The notes beneath the pieces were generated by a model. That model was not told the origin of the DNA, ran no database searches, and worked only from the letters and a program-made list of their open reading frames with translations. Positions 35,284-36,641 of a DNA stretch of 36,641 nucleotides are shown one piece after another. The translations under genes and the position numbers were made by a program. The first letter of the stretch is position 1; each line of letters opens with the position of its first letter. The DNA comes from Staphylococcus ureilyticus (GTDB lineage Bacteria > Bacillota > Bacilli > Staphylococcales > Staphylococcaceae): assembly GCF_002902235.1 (NCBI RefSeq), contig NZ_PPRL01000006.1, forward strand, positions 1 to 36,641, written 5' to 3'.

Positions 35284-36498
35284 CTAATAAAATTCTTTAT
35301 GTTCTGTCCGATATTTCAATGGTGTCTTGCCATATTGCTTTTTAAAACATTGTGCGAAATAACTTTGTTCCTTAAAACCAACATATTTTGCCACTTCGGC
35401 AACAGTCATTTTTGTCCGCGCTATTAAGTCACGCCCTTTTTTTATTCTTAGTGCTGTAATAAATTGTGATAAAGATTGATGACATTCCTGATTAAAAATT
35501 CTTGATAGATAACTAGGTGCCAAATTTACATAATTCGCTAATTCTTCTAAAGTTAAATTACTATCTAAGTTTCTTTCAATATATTGAATCACTTTACTTA
35601 CTTTAGGGCTAAAGGCATTCGCTTTAATTTTCATAGCCCTTTCTGCATATTCCTTAACAATTGTATACGTTAATTCTTCTAATACTTCTACATCCAATGT
35701 CCGATCAATCATTGCAGCATATCGAGCGGATATTTCATCGATGTGTATAAGACTTACACCCGCTTTTTCACCAGCTTTACGGCATAAAGTATTGATCAAA
35801 TATGCTTTATATTGTTCATTTGATAAATCATCCTTCACTCGTCGTAAACCAGTCACAGACAAACTCATCTTTTTTAAAATCGTTAATGCTTCTTCGACAT
35901 TTCCGTTTTCTACTGCAGTCAACAATTGATTTTCTAAATTATATCTATATTCTATTTCTTGTAATGTGTAATCACTTTGAAGCTTAGAATCAGCTAAAAA
36001 TGTTTCATTTGCATGAAAACTGAAGTCAATTTCTACCGTTTCGTAGACAATATTTCTTTTCTTCAAAAAACGAATTGCTAAACGACACATTTTTTGCGCT
36101 TTAACATGATGACATATTGGTATTTTAAGTAGATATTGTTTCAGTGTAGGCAGCTTAGAAATTTTAATATTTAAATTTAGTAACATTTCATTACATTGGC
36201 GCTCATTGGGTCTTTTATCCATATAAGGCCCAATAATATATATTTTTCTATATTTTTTAAATTTAAAAATCAAAAAGCTTACATTAAAACTATTTTTATA
36301 GTGATAAATTTTATTACTTTGCATATGCACAATAAAATGTTTTAACTCATTTCTATATTGTTTTTTGGTAGTATTCATAAAGGGTGTCTTAATATGGTTA
36401 CTAATTGCCTTTATGTTGTCCATATCATAACCTTCTAACTGAATACCCAACAATTGTATAGCATGCATTTGCAATATTTCTAGCGTTTCATTTTTCAT
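35284..36498 (-). CDS. AraC-family transcriptional regulator
   Basis: The 404-residue protein has two C-terminal helix-turn-helix units of the AraC/XylS type (about residues 305-400). The first is LTLEELANYVNLAPSYLSRIFNQE; the second is MTVAEVAKYVGFKEQSYFAQCFKKQYGKTPLKYR. The long N-terminal part of about 290 residues has no hydrophobic helices and presumably senses a ligand; this size is usual in the staphylococcal YesN-like group. It lies upstream of the glucuronide operon in the same orientation, separated by about 520 bases, so it is the best candidate for its control. ATG 36498 is preferred over an in-frame upstream start at 36558 because AAGGAATGGGGTG precedes it. An inverted repeat spans its own promoter. 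Confidence 0.88.
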   Translation of the reverse strand: MKNETLEILQMHAIQLLGIQLEGYDMDNIKAISNHIKTPFMNTTKKQYRNELKHFIVHMQSNKIYHYKNSFNVSFLIFKFKKYRKIYIIGPYMDKRPNERQCNEMLLNLNIKISKLPTLKQYLLKIPICHHVKAQKMCRLAIRFLKKRNIVYETVEIDFSFHANETFLADSKLQSDYTLQEIEYRYNLENQLLTAVENGNVEEALTILKKMSLSVTGLRRVKDDLSNEQYKAYLINTLCRKAGEKAGVSLIHIDEISARYAAMIDRTLDVEVLEELTYTIVKEYAERAMKIKANAFSPKVSKVIQYIERNLDSNLTLEELANYVNLAPSYLSRIFNQECHQSLSQFITALRIKKGRDLIARTKMTVAEVAKYVGFKEQSYFAQCFKKQYGKTPLKYRTEHKEFY

Positions 36499-36510
36499 AA
36501 AAAACACCCC

Positions 36511-36548
36511 ATTCCTTATATTTTTATTATATCTAAATATTAAGGAAT
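36511..36548 (-). promoter_or_regulatory. Inverted repeat over the AraC-regulator promoter
   Basis: ATTCCTTATATTT (36511-36523) and AAATATTAAGGAAT (36535-36548) are inverted repeats with a one-base insertion. They flank a minus-strand TATAAT at 36526-36531, and the gene-proximal arm includes AAGGAAT near the ribosome binding site. It could be an autoregulatory operator or an mRNA hairpin limiting translation. No good -35 is visible. Confidence 0.45.
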
Positions 36549-36641
36549 AGAGTATCAAATGAATAAAAAATATTTAATTTATTTTTAGAATTTTATATAT
36601 TTAGGCATGTAAGGCTATTGATCACTCTGTGTCTATTGTTT

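Overview
The window is AT-rich, with strong Gram-positive ribosome binding sites, staphylococcal-type cre sites and T-tailed terminators. The protein families point to a staphylococcus. A D-serine ammonia-lyase, a GusA-type beta-glucuronidase locus, a ppx-ppk pair and a complete hisZGDCBHAF(IE) operon fit the coagulase-negative, novobiocin-resistant group (saprophyticus/xylosus/equorum/cohnii-like). The species cannot be fixed from this sequence alone. The first 19 bases are a perfect Tn5/Nextera mosaic end, so the left edge is a contig end carrying adapter, not biology.

Layout. 1-5.6 kb: a CitMHS citrate transporter with a cre site, a DHA1 MFS exporter, a FetAB-type ABC pair and a CPBP membrane protease. 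5.7-12 kb: a membrane-anchored FMN/Fe-S glutamate-synthase-like protein, a cytosolic DsbA-fold protein, an M42 aminopeptidase, a short-chain dehydrogenase and an AbgT transporter. 12-16.1 kb: exopolyphosphatase and polyphosphate kinase, followed directly by a four-copy, CRISPR-like but non-CRISPR palindromic repeat cluster. 16.3-17.6 kb: dsdA, with no dsdX or dsdC beside it. 17.9-24.9 kb: the histidine biosynthesis operon, with overlapping or nearly abutting genes. 25-27.1 kb: a GNAT gene broken by one in-frame stop codon, a second short-chain dehydrogenase and two small genes.

27.4-36.6 kb is a sugar/uronate catabolic region. It holds a KDPG aldolase, a divergent HAD-phosphatase/GH3-glycosidase operon, and a beta-glucuronidase with a GPH-family glycoside carrier. 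An AraC-family regulator lies upstream in the same orientation. Carbon catabolite control is written into this part: a perfect cre in the glucuronide operon leader, a near-cre before the HAD-GH3 operon, and two TTTGTGA-N6-TCACAAA palindromes on either side of the aldolase gene.

Working together, the carrier would import glucuronides and GusA would release glucuronate. KDPG aldolase would complete the Ashwell-type route to pyruvate and glyceraldehyde-3-phosphate, but the intermediate enzymes (isomerase, reductase, dehydratase, kinase) are not in this window. No convincing phage, IS, CRISPR-Cas, tRNA or rRNA was seen. The most unusual items are the repeat cluster, the paired CRP/Rex-like operators, the HAD-GH3 pair and the nonsense-broken GNAT gene.
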